A DNA stretch of 64,000 bases from an uncultured Eubacteriales bacterium. Its GTDB lineage: Bacteria > Bacillota > Clostridia > Oscillospirales > Acutalibacteraceae. Below the pieces are notes generated by a model. It was not told the DNA's origin and made no database searches. It was given only the letters and a program-made list of their open reading frames with translations. Of the stretch, positions 42,198-51,098 are shown in pieces (positions within the stretch are counted from its first letter, which is position 1; the number at the start of each line of letters is the position of its first letter). The stretch spans positions 12,495 through 76,494 of the forward strand of contig CAKSNE010000008.1 of assembly GCA_934476085.1 (NCBI GenBank), given 5' to 3'. The position numbers were made by a program, and so were the translations under genes.

Positions 42198-43643
42198 TTA
42201 AAGTTTTTTAGCCCAGGTTGAAGGGGAAAGTGCAAATAAAATCGGATAAATTTCCAATCGTCCGAGCAACATTAGAATTGATAAAATATATTTAGAAACC
42301 ATAGAATAAGCAGAGAAGTTACCGCTAGGACCAATCATTGAAAAACCGGGACCTACATTGTTAAAACAGGTAACCACCGCTGTTATATTTGTTTCAAAAT
42401 CAAAAGGCTCAAAAGATAAAAGTAAGAATGAAATACCAAGTATTACTGTATAAAGCGAGAAGTAATTAGATATTCCGTTTAATGTTGTGTTTTCAACTTT
42501 TTTACCTTCAAATGTAATAACACCAACTGCTCTCGGATGAAGCATTCTCAAAAATTCTCTTTTAATCATTTTTACTAAAATAATTACTCTTGAAAATTTC
42601 AATCCGCCGGCTGTTGAACCTGCACAACCACCAAAGAACATCAAAATAAACATAATACCCTTTGATAATTCAGGCCATGTATTAAAATCTGCAGTTGCAT
42701 ATCCTGTTGTTGAAATGATAGAAGAAGTTTGGAAAGCAGATAATCTGAATGCTTCCGAAAAGCTTTGATATCTAGGGTAAATATCAATTGTAATTGCGGC
42801 AACACAAACTAAAACTACTGCAACAAAGCATCTTAATTCACTGCTTTTTAATGCATCTTTGATGTGTCTTGTTATAACAAGATAATAAAGGTTAAAATTA
42901 AGTGAGAATAAGAGCATAAATACAGTAATTACCCATTGTAAATAAGGGTTATAACTTGCGATGCTGTCAGCTCTTATACCAAAACCGCCGGTACCCGCTG
43001 TACCAAAAGCGTGAACTGTACTATCAAACAATGGCATTCCGCCACAAAGTAAAAATATAATTTCAATAGCAGTCATTGAAATATAGATTAAATATAAAAT
43101 CTTTGCGGTGTTTTTAAGCTTTGGAACAAGTTTACCGACGATTGGACCGGGTACTTCTGCACGAAGAATATGAATTGAGCGTTCGGAAGTGTTTGAAATA
43201 ATCGCCATAATGAAAACAAGAACACCCATACCACCGATCCAGTGTGTAAAGCTACGCCAGAACAAAATGCCGTGGCTTAATTCTTCAACATTTATTAAGA
43301 TAGAAGAACCTGTTGTTGTAAAACCACTGACTGTTTCAAAAAAAGCGTCAACATAATGAGGTATTTCGCCGCTGATAAATGCAGGTAATGCTCCGAAAGC
43401 TGACATAGCAAGCCAGGATAACGCAACAATAACAAACCCTTCTTTAGCATAAATCATATGATTGCTTGGTTTGAAAATTAAAGTTAAAGCAAAACCGCAA
43501 ACAAGAGCGATACCTATTGAAATTAAAAATGCAATACCGCACTTTTCCATATAAATCAGTGATACTGCAAGCGGAAGCAACATTAAAATCGCTTCTAACA
43601 TAACAATTTTACCGGTAAGGTAAAAAACCATTCTACGATTCAT
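42198..43643 (-). CDS. trkH: Trk-type potassium uptake channel TrkH
   Basis: 481 aa integral membrane protein that carries K+ in. The four pore loops are seen as SGFTTTGSS, FGTAGTGGFG, ISTTGYATADF and FNNVGPGFSMIG, each with its filter glycine. The HWIGGMGVLVF motif is typical. It lies 13 bp downstream of trkA in one operon. Confidence 0.95.
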   Translation of the reverse strand: MNRRMVFYLTGKIVMLEAILMLLPLAVSLIYMEKCGIAFLISIGIALVCGFALTLIFKPSNHMIYAKEGFVIVALSWLAMSAFGALPAFISGEIPHYVDAFFETVSGFTTTGSSILINVEELSHGILFWRSFTHWIGGMGVLVFIMAIISNTSERSIHILRAEVPGPIVGKLVPKLKNTAKILYLIYISMTAIEIIFLLCGGMPLFDSTVHAFGTAGTGGFGIRADSIASYNPYLQWVITVFMLLFSLNFNLYYLVITRHIKDALKSSELRCFVAVVLVCVAAITIDIYPRYQSFSEAFRLSAFQTSSIISTTGYATADFNTWPELSKGIMFILMFFGGCAGSTAGGLKFSRVIILVKMIKREFLRMLHPRAVGVITFEGKKVENTTLNGISNYFSLYTVILGISFLLLSFEPFDFETNITAVVTCFNNVGPGFSMIGPSGNFSAYSMVSKYILSILMLLGRLEIYPILFALSPSTWAKKL

Positions 43644-43656
43644 TTATTTGAAACTC

Positions 43657-45015
43657 CTACTTTATAATATCAGATAAATCTTTTAATATTTCGTTTTCAG
43701 AAAAGACAATTACTTGATCGCCTGCGTGAATAATATCATCACCGCTAGGAATAATAATTTTTCTGCCTGAAATTATACCCGCAATAAGCATATTAGGCTT
43801 TAATGCAAGCTCTTTTATCGGTATACCTATTACATTAGAGTCATTAGCTACATTAAATTCAAGAGCTTCTGCTGTTCCGTCCATTAGCTTGTAAAGTTTT
43901 TCAACATTACTTCCAAGTGAATTTTGCAAAGCACGAGCGTATCTGATCATGGTATTAGCGATAACTTCTTTAGGAGAAATTATACATTCAAGACCAAGCT
44001 TTTCAGCCATATTGCTAAGTTCATTTCTATTTACTTTAGAAATTACTTTAGGAACATTTAAAGAAGTGGCAAAAAGCGAAATCAATATGTTTTCTTCGTC
44101 CATACCTGTAAGTGCAACGAATGCATCGGTTGAACGGATACCTTCTTCAAATAATAATTCCTGGCTTGCGCCATCGCCGTTTATTACAACAGCTTTTGGA
44201 ATATACTCACATAATTCTCTGCAACGCTCACGCTTTTGCTCGATAATTTTAACATTAGTGCCGTTTGCCGTAAGCATTTTTGCTAAATAATAAGCAGTAC
44301 GGCTACCGCCCATAATCATAACATTTTTAGCACGCTTTTGATAAATACCAAGTGCTTTAAATAGCTTATGAATTTCAGACGGAGCAGCAGTGATACCGAT
44401 TTTATCTCCGCTTTTTAAAACAAAATTACCATCAGGAATATGTGTTTGTCCATCTCTTTGAACTAAACAAACCAAAACTTTTGTTTTAAATGTATCATTA
44501 ACATCGCTTAGTTGTACACCGTCTAAAACGGAATTTGGTTTAACTCTTAATTCAATAATTTCAAAATTGTTTCTTGAAAAATATTCGATTTTAACGGCTG
44601 ACGGAATGTTAAGCATATTAAAAAGCTCTTTAGCAGCCATAAGCTCCGGATTAATCGGCATTGAGAGATTGAGTTGCTGACTCATAAATCCAAGACTGTT
44701 GAGATTATATTCAGGATTACGAATTCTTGCAATAGTATGTTTAGCACCCATTTTTCTTGCCATAAAACAACTTAACATATTAAGTTCATCAGAAGCAGTT
44801 ACAGCAACAAAAAGACTTGCTTTTTCAACACCGGCTTCGCCTAACGTCTGACAGTCTGCACAATTTCCATGAACTCCGATGACATCATAAATATTAGTTA
44901 TTTCATTTATAACATTGCTATCAGTATCAATAACAGTTATATTTAATCCTTCATTTGTAAGACTAGAAATAATAGTTTCACCGATTTTGCCGCATCCGGC
45001 AACAACAATATCCAT
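43657..45015 (-). CDS. trkA: Trk potassium regulator TrkA
   Basis: 452 aa with two RCK_N/RCK_C pairs. The first NAD-binding domain starts MDIVVAGCGKIGETIISSL, and the second starts NVMIMGGSRTAYYLAKML at about 230. Both end in TrkA-C domains (NSVLDGVQLSDV; GIPIKELALKPNMLIAGI). It gates TrkH in response to nucleotides. Confidence 0.95.
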   Translation of the reverse strand: MDIVVAGCGKIGETIISSLTNEGLNITVIDTDSNVINEITNIYDVIGVHGNCADCQTLGEAGVEKASLFVAVTASDELNMLSCFMARKMGAKHTIARIRNPEYNLNSLGFMSQQLNLSMPINPELMAAKELFNMLNIPSAVKIEYFSRNNFEIIELRVKPNSVLDGVQLSDVNDTFKTKVLVCLVQRDGQTHIPDGNFVLKSGDKIGITAAPSEIHKLFKALGIYQKRAKNVMIMGGSRTAYYLAKMLTANGTNVKIIEQKRERCRELCEYIPKAVVINGDGASQELLFEEGIRSTDAFVALTGMDEENILISLFATSLNVPKVISKVNRNELSNMAEKLGLECIISPKEVIANTMIRYARALQNSLGSNVEKLYKLMDGTAEALEFNVANDSNVIGIPIKELALKPNMLIAGIISGRKIIIPSGDDIIHAGDQVIVFSENEILKDLSDIIK

Positions 45016-45126
45016 TATACTACTTCCTTTGATAATACCAAGTTTTTTAATATACCTAAAAAATTATATCACATTTAATGTTTTTTTCAAGTATAAAAGT
45101 ATATTTTAACGACATTTTAACAATAA

Positions 45127-45159
45127 AAATAACCAAAAACATTACGTTTTTGGTTATTT
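45127..45159 (-). terminator. terminator of the LemA/DUF2207 operon
   Basis: Hairpin AAATAACCAAAAAC/GTTTTTGGTTATTT downstream of the DUF2207 gene. Confidence 0.8.
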
Positions 45160-45169
45160 AATGTTTTAG

Positions 45170-46837
45170 TTAGCGTGAACCTCCGCCGACTCCGCCTCCG
45201 GAAAATCCACCGCCGCCTCCGATTGAGCTTGATCCTCCTGATCCTGCACTTCTTGCAGCCTCGCCGGAAACCATTGCATTATAAGTAATATTTCTATAAG
45301 CAAATGCAAGCCAAATATAATCATCGTATCTTTCAAATTGTTCAATATTATCAGGATAAACCTTTTTAAATTCATCAATAACTTTATCAGCAATATCTAA
45401 TAAAGTAGCATAAACTAAAAGGTCTTCCCAAATAGCATTTTCTTCAATACTGCGTTCGTTTATTAAAGAAAAGTCAAGCAAATATTTTTTAAATCCAATA
45501 ATTTCTTTTAAATTAGTTTTTACAAATTCCGAAGATTTATTAATATTTGATTTAAATTCGCCGTTTGATAGTATAATACCTTCGCCGCCGGCTTTTGTAT
45601 TGTTAATAAAATCTCTTAAAGTTTCAGGATGCTTTTTACAATAGTTTTTGAGTTCTTTTTCTTGTAAAATACCATCATCACCCGCAGCTTTAAACAGAAT
45701 GTTATATAGCTTTGATGAAGGTGTGTTATGCTCGCTTGGCATACCTGTTAAAGCAAGATTAACAATTTTTTTGGTTTTTCCCATAAATCCAACATCGTTT
45801 TGAATTTGCGGAACTAAACAACCTTTGTTAATTAAATCTAAAATACAAGCGCCGATAATAGAACTTTCTTTTTCATTTTGCTTGTATTTAGAAGCAAGTG
45901 CAAAAGTAAGCGACATATTTTTGTTACAAGGAATATCTCTGAAATATGTTACTTGTTTTTCAAACTTTTTAAGATTAAGTTTGTTAATTATAGATATGAT
46001 AATAAGCGGTATTACAATGAAAACGATTGCTGCAATAATAATTATTCCGATAATAATTATTGTAAATGAATCATCTTCATCATTAGAACCATAAGATGAG
46101 CCTTCTTTTGCATTTTCAAGAAGCTTTTCAAAAGAATCTTCTTCGCCTAATCTGACAGGTGATAAAACACCTTTTTTAAATGATACAACAATGTTTACAT
46201 ATCTGTCGCTATCGTCGATAGGAGAGCTGGTTTGTGCAAGGATTTTATTGTCATAAGTAAAACTAATTGAGCCTTGATAACCAAATGCCCAAATGTCACA
46301 ATTAGAATTATTAAAATACTTATAGTCTGCACTTTCTACTGTTACCTTAACATTAGTAGGGTAGCAGTTCATACCAGGATTTACAAATTGAAAATTAAAC
46401 CCGTCTTTATCATTATAAGAGCCGACTAAACCTTTAATTTTATAAGAAAAATTGTATGTATTGTTTCCGTAATCGCCAATGCCATAGCAAAGTTCATAGC
46501 CGTTATCAGTATTTATAATACCGCATTTATTTTGCTTTTCTTCACGATCAGCGTTGACATCCCAATCGTCAATATATTCGTAGTTGCCGTTTTTATCCCA
46601 AACTTTAAAATCGGATATATCCATACCATTAGCAAGATTTCCGATAGGCAAATAATTTTCAGTGCCTTTTTTAAATTCGCCATACCATTTTTGAGTAACA
46701 AGTGCATCACCGTTGTCATAAATTTTAACCGAAATATCAATATCAAATCTATTGTTTGTTTCAGCTAAAGCAGGCAATGAGAAAAGCGAAGTTACAAGTA
46801 TAGCAATTGTTATAAATGATATTATTATTCTTTTCAT
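45170..46837 (-). CDS. DUF2207 membrane protein with Gly-rich tail
   Basis: 555 aa. Signal peptide (about 1-25), extracytoplasmic DUF2207 domain (about 28-235, starting NNRFDIDISVKIYDNGDALV), one transmembrane helix (about 262-290, SFTIIIIGIIIIAAIVFIVI), a cytosolic domain, and a low-complexity tail rich in Gly and Ser (GGSSSIGGGGGFSGGG). Function unknown, but it regularly pairs with LemA, as here, where the two genes abut. Confidence 0.88.
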   Translation of the reverse strand: MKRIIISFITIAILVTSLFSLPALAETNNRFDIDISVKIYDNGDALVTQKWYGEFKKGTENYLPIGNLANGMDISDFKVWDKNGNYEYIDDWDVNADREEKQNKCGIINTDNGYELCYGIGDYGNNTYNFSYKIKGLVGSYNDKDGFNFQFVNPGMNCYPTNVKVTVESADYKYFNNSNCDIWAFGYQGSISFTYDNKILAQTSSPIDDSDRYVNIVVSFKKGVLSPVRLGEEDSFEKLLENAKEGSSYGSNDEDDSFTIIIIGIIIIAAIVFIVIPLIIISIINKLNLKKFEKQVTYFRDIPCNKNMSLTFALASKYKQNEKESSIIGACILDLINKGCLVPQIQNDVGFMGKTKKIVNLALTGMPSEHNTPSSKLYNILFKAAGDDGILQEKELKNYCKKHPETLRDFINNTKAGGEGIILSNGEFKSNINKSSEFVKTNLKEIIGFKKYLLDFSLINERSIEENAIWEDLLVYATLLDIADKVIDEFKKVYPDNIEQFERYDDYIWLAFAYRNITYNAMVSGEAARSAGSGGSSSIGGGGGFSGGGVGGGSR

Positions 46838-47394
46838 TATTTCATACTTGGCATTGAAGCCTTCTCCGATTCGGTTTCAAGATAATCACGCTTTGAAAAA
46901 CCAAGCATTCCGGCGATGATTGAAGTAGGAAACATACGAATTTGTCTGTTTAATTTAGTAACGCTATCGTTATAAATTAATCTGCTTTGACGAACTTTGT
47001 TCTCATAGTCATTAACGCTATCCATTGTTTTAATATAATTTTGGTTAGCTTTTAAATCAGGATAACTTTCGGCTACTGCCATAATTTTGCCTAAAGCTTC
47101 TGTAATAACATTTTCTTGTTTTGCAACATCTTTTGCAGTGCTGTCAGCAGTAATACTTCTTCTGGCTTTTATTGTTTCAGAAAGAGTTTTATACTCGTGT
47201 TCAGCATAGCCTTTTGTAAGGTCTAAAAGAGCAGTAAGAGCGTCCCATCTTGATGACATTTGAACACCGATTTGTGACATAGCGTTGTTAATGTTTTCGT
47301 CCATTACGGCTAATTTTCTTTGTGAAGAAATAAACCAAATAACGATAATTAAAATTAATAATAAAATAATTCCCAGTGCAATATATGGTCCCAT
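46837..47394 (-). CDS. lemA: LemA family protein
   Basis: 185 aa. N-terminal transmembrane helix (about 3-22, IALGIILLLILIIVIWFISS), then the helical LemA domain: DENINNAMSQIGVQMSSRWD, YENKVRQSRLIYNDSVTKLN and MFPTSIIAGMLGF. Its stop overlaps the start of the DUF2207 gene by one base. Role unsettled; envelope-associated. Confidence 0.94.
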   Translation of the reverse strand: MGPYIALGIILLLILIIVIWFISSQRKLAVMDENINNAMSQIGVQMSSRWDALTALLDLTKGYAEHEYKTLSETIKARRSITADSTAKDVAKQENVITEALGKIMAVAESYPDLKANQNYIKTMDSVNDYENKVRQSRLIYNDSVTKLNRQIRMFPTSIIAGMLGFSKRDYLETESEKASMPSMK

Positions 47395-47460
47395 AAATAA
47401 AAACCTCTTTTCTTAAATTTATATTTATAATATAACATATTTCTGAACAATTGTAAAGTA

Positions 47461-48093
47461 TTATAAAAGTTTGAAATGATTTTTGTTGAATTGTAAAATA
47501 CCTTCATCCCGAAGCTTGCATAATTCGTTTGAAAGTGCACTGCGGTCAGCAACTAAAAAATCGGCTAATCCTTGACGATTAAAAGGAATATCAAACTCGG
47601 AAGTTCCTTTTGCTTTTGAAACATCGGATAGATAAGATAAAATTTTATCTCGTAACTTTCTGTTAGCTATATATTCTATTTTGCGGTTAAGCATAACATT
47701 TTTTTGAGCTAAAACCGATATTAAGTTTTTACTTAATTCGCTGTTAATAATAGATTTTATATCAAAAAACATTACTGTACTGTCGGCAGTTGCTAAAACG
47801 CTTACACCGATTTTTTGCGAGTCGGAACAAGCAAATGCTTCGCCAAAAATTTGTTCGGCGGACAGATTTGATAAAATAGTACTGTTACCCCAAAAATCTT
47901 CTTTTATAATATTAGCCGAGCCGTCAAGCATAACTCCCATACATGTAATTTTATCGCCTGTATTAAAAATGTATTCATTCTTTTTATAATGTTTTATATT
48001 CGGCGAAAGCGTTTCAATAATTTTTTCGGCTCTTTCTTCGCTAAAGGCGAAAAACAATTTTGATTTTAATAAAATTTTTAAATATTTTTTCAT
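47461..48093 (-). CDS. Crp/Fnr-family transcription regulator
   Basis: 210 aa. A cyclic-nucleotide-binding-like sensor domain (about 15-125) without an N-terminal Cys cluster is followed by an HTH_Crp domain with FNRQGLADFLVADRSALSNE as recognition region. It has no Fnr-type iron-sulfur cysteines. It is divergent from a ferredoxin-domain gene, with a shared palindrome between them. This layout is common for regulators of anaerobic redox or nitrosative stress genes. Confidence 0.92.
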   Translation of the reverse strand: MKKYLKILLKSKLFFAFSEERAEKIIETLSPNIKHYKKNEYIFNTGDKITCMGVMLDGSANIIKEDFWGNSTILSNLSAEQIFGEAFACSDSQKIGVSVLATADSTVMFFDIKSIINSELSKNLISVLAQKNVMLNRKIEYIANRKLRDKILSYLSDVSKAKGTSEFDIPFNRQGLADFLVADRSALSNELCKLRDEGILQFNKNHFKLL

Positions 48094-48107
48094 TTTTTGC
48101 TCATTTC

Positions 48108-48150
48108 TGTTGTTTTAACAACATAAATTTTGATTTTATTATATTATAAT
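48108..48150 (+). promoter_or_regulatory. candidate Crp/Fnr operator and class II promoter
   Basis: Palindrome TGTTGTTTTAACAACA (48108-48123), centred at 48115.5, and a -10 TATAAT at 48145-48150. With a start near 48157 the operator centre is at about -41.5, the position of class II activation by Crp/Fnr proteins. There is no good -35, as expected for an activated promoter. Confidence 0.6.
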
Positions 48151-48205
48151 TAGCTTGCGAAAGTCAATAAGACTTTTAAGAAAATTATTTTAGGAGAAGA
48201 GAATT

Positions 48206-48922
48206 ATGATTAGAAAAATTATTCAAATAGACGAAGATAAATGTAATGGTTGCGGTGCTTGTGCGACTGCTTGTCATGAAGGTGCTATCGGTATGGTAGA
48301 CGGAAAAGCAAAACTTCTTCGTGATGATTATTGCGATGGTTTAGGCGATTGTTTACCGGCTTGCCCGACAGGTGCAATTACTTTTGTTGAGCGTGAAGCA
48401 TTAGCTTATGATGAACAAGCTGTTTTAGCTAATAAAGCAAAAAAAGAAAAAGAAGATATGGCAGAGAAACTTCCTTGCGGTTGTCCAGGTACTCACTCAA
48501 AAATGATAAAACATAATCATAGTGAGAAAAGCGAATATTCTCATTCGGCAGAAGTTGAGTCACAGTTATCTCAATGGCCTGTTCAAATTAAACTCGTTCC
48601 TGTAAATGCACCTTATTTTGAAAATGCGAATTTGCTTGTGGCGGCTGATTGTACCGCTTATGCTTACGGCGATTTTCATAACAAGTTTATTCGTAATAAG
48701 ATTACAGTTGTAGGTTGTCCAAAACTTGATATGGTAGACTATACAGAAAAATTAACTGAAATTATTAAGTCTAATAATATTAAAAGCGTAACTGTTGTAA
48801 GAATGGAAGTTCCTTGTTGCGGCGGTATTGAAAACGCTGTTAAATCAGCACTTCAGAAAAGCGGAAAATTCATTCCTTGGAATGTTGTTACTATTTCAAC
48901 CGACGGCAGAATTTTAGATTGA
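48206..48922 (+). CDS. 4Fe-4S ferredoxin-domain protein
   Basis: 238 aa. Two ferredoxin-type clusters: CNGCGACATACHEGAI with CPTGAI in the second motif region, and CDGLGDCLPACPTGAI. A Cys/His-rich linker (CGCPGTH) and a C-terminal domain with VVGCPKLD and VPCCGGIENAV follow. This is the typical small ferredoxin found next to Crp/Fnr regulators and hybrid cluster proteins. Probably an electron carrier or oxidoreductase subunit. Ribosome binding site TAGGAGAAGA. Confidence 0.88.
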   Translation: MIRKIIQIDEDKCNGCGACATACHEGAIGMVDGKAKLLRDDYCDGLGDCLPACPTGAITFVEREALAYDEQAVLANKAKKEKEDMAEKLPCGCPGTHSKMIKHNHSEKSEYSHSAEVESQLSQWPVQIKLVPVNAPYFENANLLVAADCTAYAYGDFHNKFIRNKITVVGCPKLDMVDYTEKLTEIIKSNNIKSVTVVRMEVPCCGGIENAVKSALQKSGKFIPWNVVTISTDGRILD

Positions 48923-48975
48923 ACTGATTTTTAGTTTATGATATAATAATCAAAAAATATTTAAGGAAGTAAAAA

Positions 48976-49653
48976 ATGTTTAAAACAATACTTTTTGATT
49001 TAGATGAAACAATTTTTGATTTTAAAAAATCAGAAGCTGCTGCGGTTGCAAATGCACTTAAACAAATTGGTGTAACGCCAAACGAAAAAATTGTTAAAAG
49101 ATATAGCGAGATAAATGAAAGCCTTTGGAAAAAGCTTGAAAAAGGCGAAATTTCAAGACATGAAGTTTTGACAAAGCGTTTTGAAATTCTTTTTGATGAA
49201 TTATCGGTTGATTTTGATTCAAGCGAGATGAAAAAAATCTATGAAAAGAATTTAAGTCAAACCGGTCATTTAATAGACGGAGCAGTTGATTTGCTTGAAA
49301 AAATTTATCAAAAATATAATCTATATATTGTTTCAAACGGTACTTTAAGCGTTCAGCTAGGCAGAATAAAGTGTTCTGAAATAGGCAAGTATTTTAAAGA
49401 GCTTTTTATTTCTGAAGTTATAGGCTCTGTTAAGCCACAAAAACAGTTTTTTGATTATTGTTTTGAAAGAATACCTGATATTAATTTAGAAGAAACACTT
49501 ATAGTAGGCGATAGTCTTTCTTCTGATATTTTAGGCGGCAATAATGCCGGGATAAAAACTTGTTGGTTTAATCCAAATCATCAAATAAATACACTCGGTG
49601 TAAAAGTTGATTATGAAATTTCAAAATTAGATGAATTATTAAAAATTATATAG
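48976..49653 (+). CDS. HAD-superfamily hydrolase (YjjG-type nucleotidase)
   Basis: 225 aa, YjjG/YfnB-like. Motif I FDLDETIFDF with both Asp residues, motif II SNGT, motif III Lys in GSVKPQKQFFDYCF, and motif IV VGDSLSSDILGG are present. It probably dephosphorylates pyrimidine nucleotides or similar small phosphates. AAGGAAG precedes the ATG. Confidence 0.92.
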   Translation: MFKTILFDLDETIFDFKKSEAAAVANALKQIGVTPNEKIVKRYSEINESLWKKLEKGEISRHEVLTKRFEILFDELSVDFDSSEMKKIYEKNLSQTGHLIDGAVDLLEKIYQKYNLYIVSNGTLSVQLGRIKCSEIGKYFKELFISEVIGSVKPQKQFFDYCFERIPDINLEETLIVGDSLSSDILGGNNAGIKTCWFNPNHQINTLGVKVDYEISKLDELLKII

Positions 49654-49654
49654 C

Positions 49655-49700
49655 AAAAAAACGCTTGTAACTTAAAATAAGAGTTACAGGCGTTTTTTTT
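49655..49700 (+). terminator. terminator after the HAD gene
   Basis: Hairpin ACGC.TGTAACT/AGTTACA.GCGT with long flanking A and T runs. Confidence 0.85.
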
Positions 49701-49712
49701 AAGAATAATTAC

Positions 49713-49773
49713 TAAATATTACGGTGAAAACTTAAGACCAAGACATTGGTCAGATGCCGCTACTGTAAGTGTA
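49713..49773 (+). other. cobalamin-riboswitch-like fragment
   Basis: Contains TACGGTGAAAA and, 30 nt later, GCCGCTACTGTAAG, spaced as the GGTGAAA and CGCTACTGTAAG blocks in cobalamin riboswitch cores. In between, GACCAA/TTGGTC forms a hairpin, and ATTAC/GTAAT encloses the unit. The 5' and 3' rest of a riboswitch are missing, and the next plus-strand gene is far away. It could be a relic or a coincidence. Confidence 0.3.
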
Positions 49774-49782
49774 ATACAACAT

Positions 49783-51096
49783 TTATTTAGCCTTTGCATG
49801 TTGCTTGATTTCAGCTTTTTTATCACTTTTAACTTTTGATTTTTCTTGATTTTCTTTAGCATAGCGAGCATTTGAAAGCATAAGTTTAATTCTGTTTTCC
49901 TGGTTAATTCTTGATGCACCCGGATCATAGTCAATAGCAACAATATTAACATCAGGATTATGCTCTTTAATAGGCTTCATCATACCCTTGCCGGCAATAT
50001 GGTTAGGTAAACAACCAAATGGTTGGGTACAAACAATATTATTAACGCCCATTTCAGCAAGTTCGAGCATTTCAGCGGTAAGCAACCAGCCTTCGCCCAT
50101 TTTAACGCCGACACTCATAATACCTTTTGTGAGTGTCTTTGTATGGTCAAAATCTCCCGGGGGAGTAAAGTTACTGTTTTCAGTTACAGCGGTTCTTATA
50201 TCTTTCATTATTTTGGTAATGTATTTATAAGCAAATTTATTAACAATAGCCTCAAACTTTTTAACTTTATAAAAAGCGGTGTCAATAATTCCGTCATAAA
50301 CACAGTAAAGACAAAAATCAATAAGTCCCGGAACTATAACTTCTGCACCTTCTGATATTAAGAAATCTTCAAGATTGTTATTGCCAAGCGGTGAGTATTT
50401 AACAAAAATTTCGCCTACAACACCGACTTTGATTTTTTCTTCATTTGTTCTTTGAATTGAATCAAAATCTTTAATAATTTTAACAAAATTCTCTTTTACG
50501 GTTTTATAACGGATAAATTTTTTGCTTGTCATTTCTCTGCAAAGGCGTTCTGTCCAAAGTTCAGCCTTTTTCTCAGATTCGCCTGCAATTATTTCATAAG
50601 GCTTGCATTGGTTTTTAAGCAACATAAGTAAATCAGCATAAACAACACCGTAAGCCAATCGCCATAAAATAGGCAGAGAAATTTTAAATCCGGGGTGTTT
50701 TTCAAGACCTGATAAGTTAAATGAAATTACAGGAACATGACCCAGTCCCGCTTTTTTCAGTGCTTTACGAAGCAGTGATATGTAGTTAGACGCTCTGCAA
50801 CCGCCGCCTGTTTGAGTAAGCAAAAGAGCAGTTTTATTTACATCATATTTACCGCTTTGGAGTGCATGAATAAACTGACCGATAACCAAAATAGCAGGGT
50901 AGCAAGTATCATTATGAACATATTTAATACCGGTATCGGCAATCTCTTTACCGCTTGTTGTTAACAACTCGGTATGATAGCCGTAATAGTTATAAATTGT
51001 TTCAATAAATTTTAAATGCATAGGCAACATTGTAGGAATAAGGATTGTATAGTCTTTTTTCATATCCTTTGTAAAAAGAACTTTTTCTTCATTCAT
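49783..51096 (-). CDS. 2-hydroxyacyl-CoA dehydratase-like protein (C-terminal half of the activase pair)
   Basis: 437 aa, begins with MNEEKVLFTKDMKKDYTILI and contains LTQTGGGCRASNYISLLRKA and VCTQPFGCLPNHIAGKGMM, the cysteine-containing patterns of the DUF2229/HgdB-like proteins. In many Firmicutes this is the C-terminal part of one approximately 1400-aa protein; here it is a separate gene 2 bp after the activase. The exact reaction is unknown. It has a Lys-rich tail. Confidence 0.85.
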   Translation of the reverse strand: MNEEKVLFTKDMKKDYTILIPTMLPMHLKFIETIYNYYGYHTELLTTSGKEIADTGIKYVHNDTCYPAILVIGQFIHALQSGKYDVNKTALLLTQTGGGCRASNYISLLRKALKKAGLGHVPVISFNLSGLEKHPGFKISLPILWRLAYGVVYADLLMLLKNQCKPYEIIAGESEKKAELWTERLCREMTSKKFIRYKTVKENFVKIIKDFDSIQRTNEEKIKVGVVGEIFVKYSPLGNNNLEDFLISEGAEVIVPGLIDFCLYCVYDGIIDTAFYKVKKFEAIVNKFAYKYITKIMKDIRTAVTENSNFTPPGDFDHTKTLTKGIMSVGVKMGEGWLLTAEMLELAEMGVNNIVCTQPFGCLPNHIAGKGMMKPIKEHNPDVNIVAIDYDPGASRINQENRIKLMLSNARYAKENQEKSKVKSDKKAEIKQHAKAK

Positions 51097-51098
51097 AA

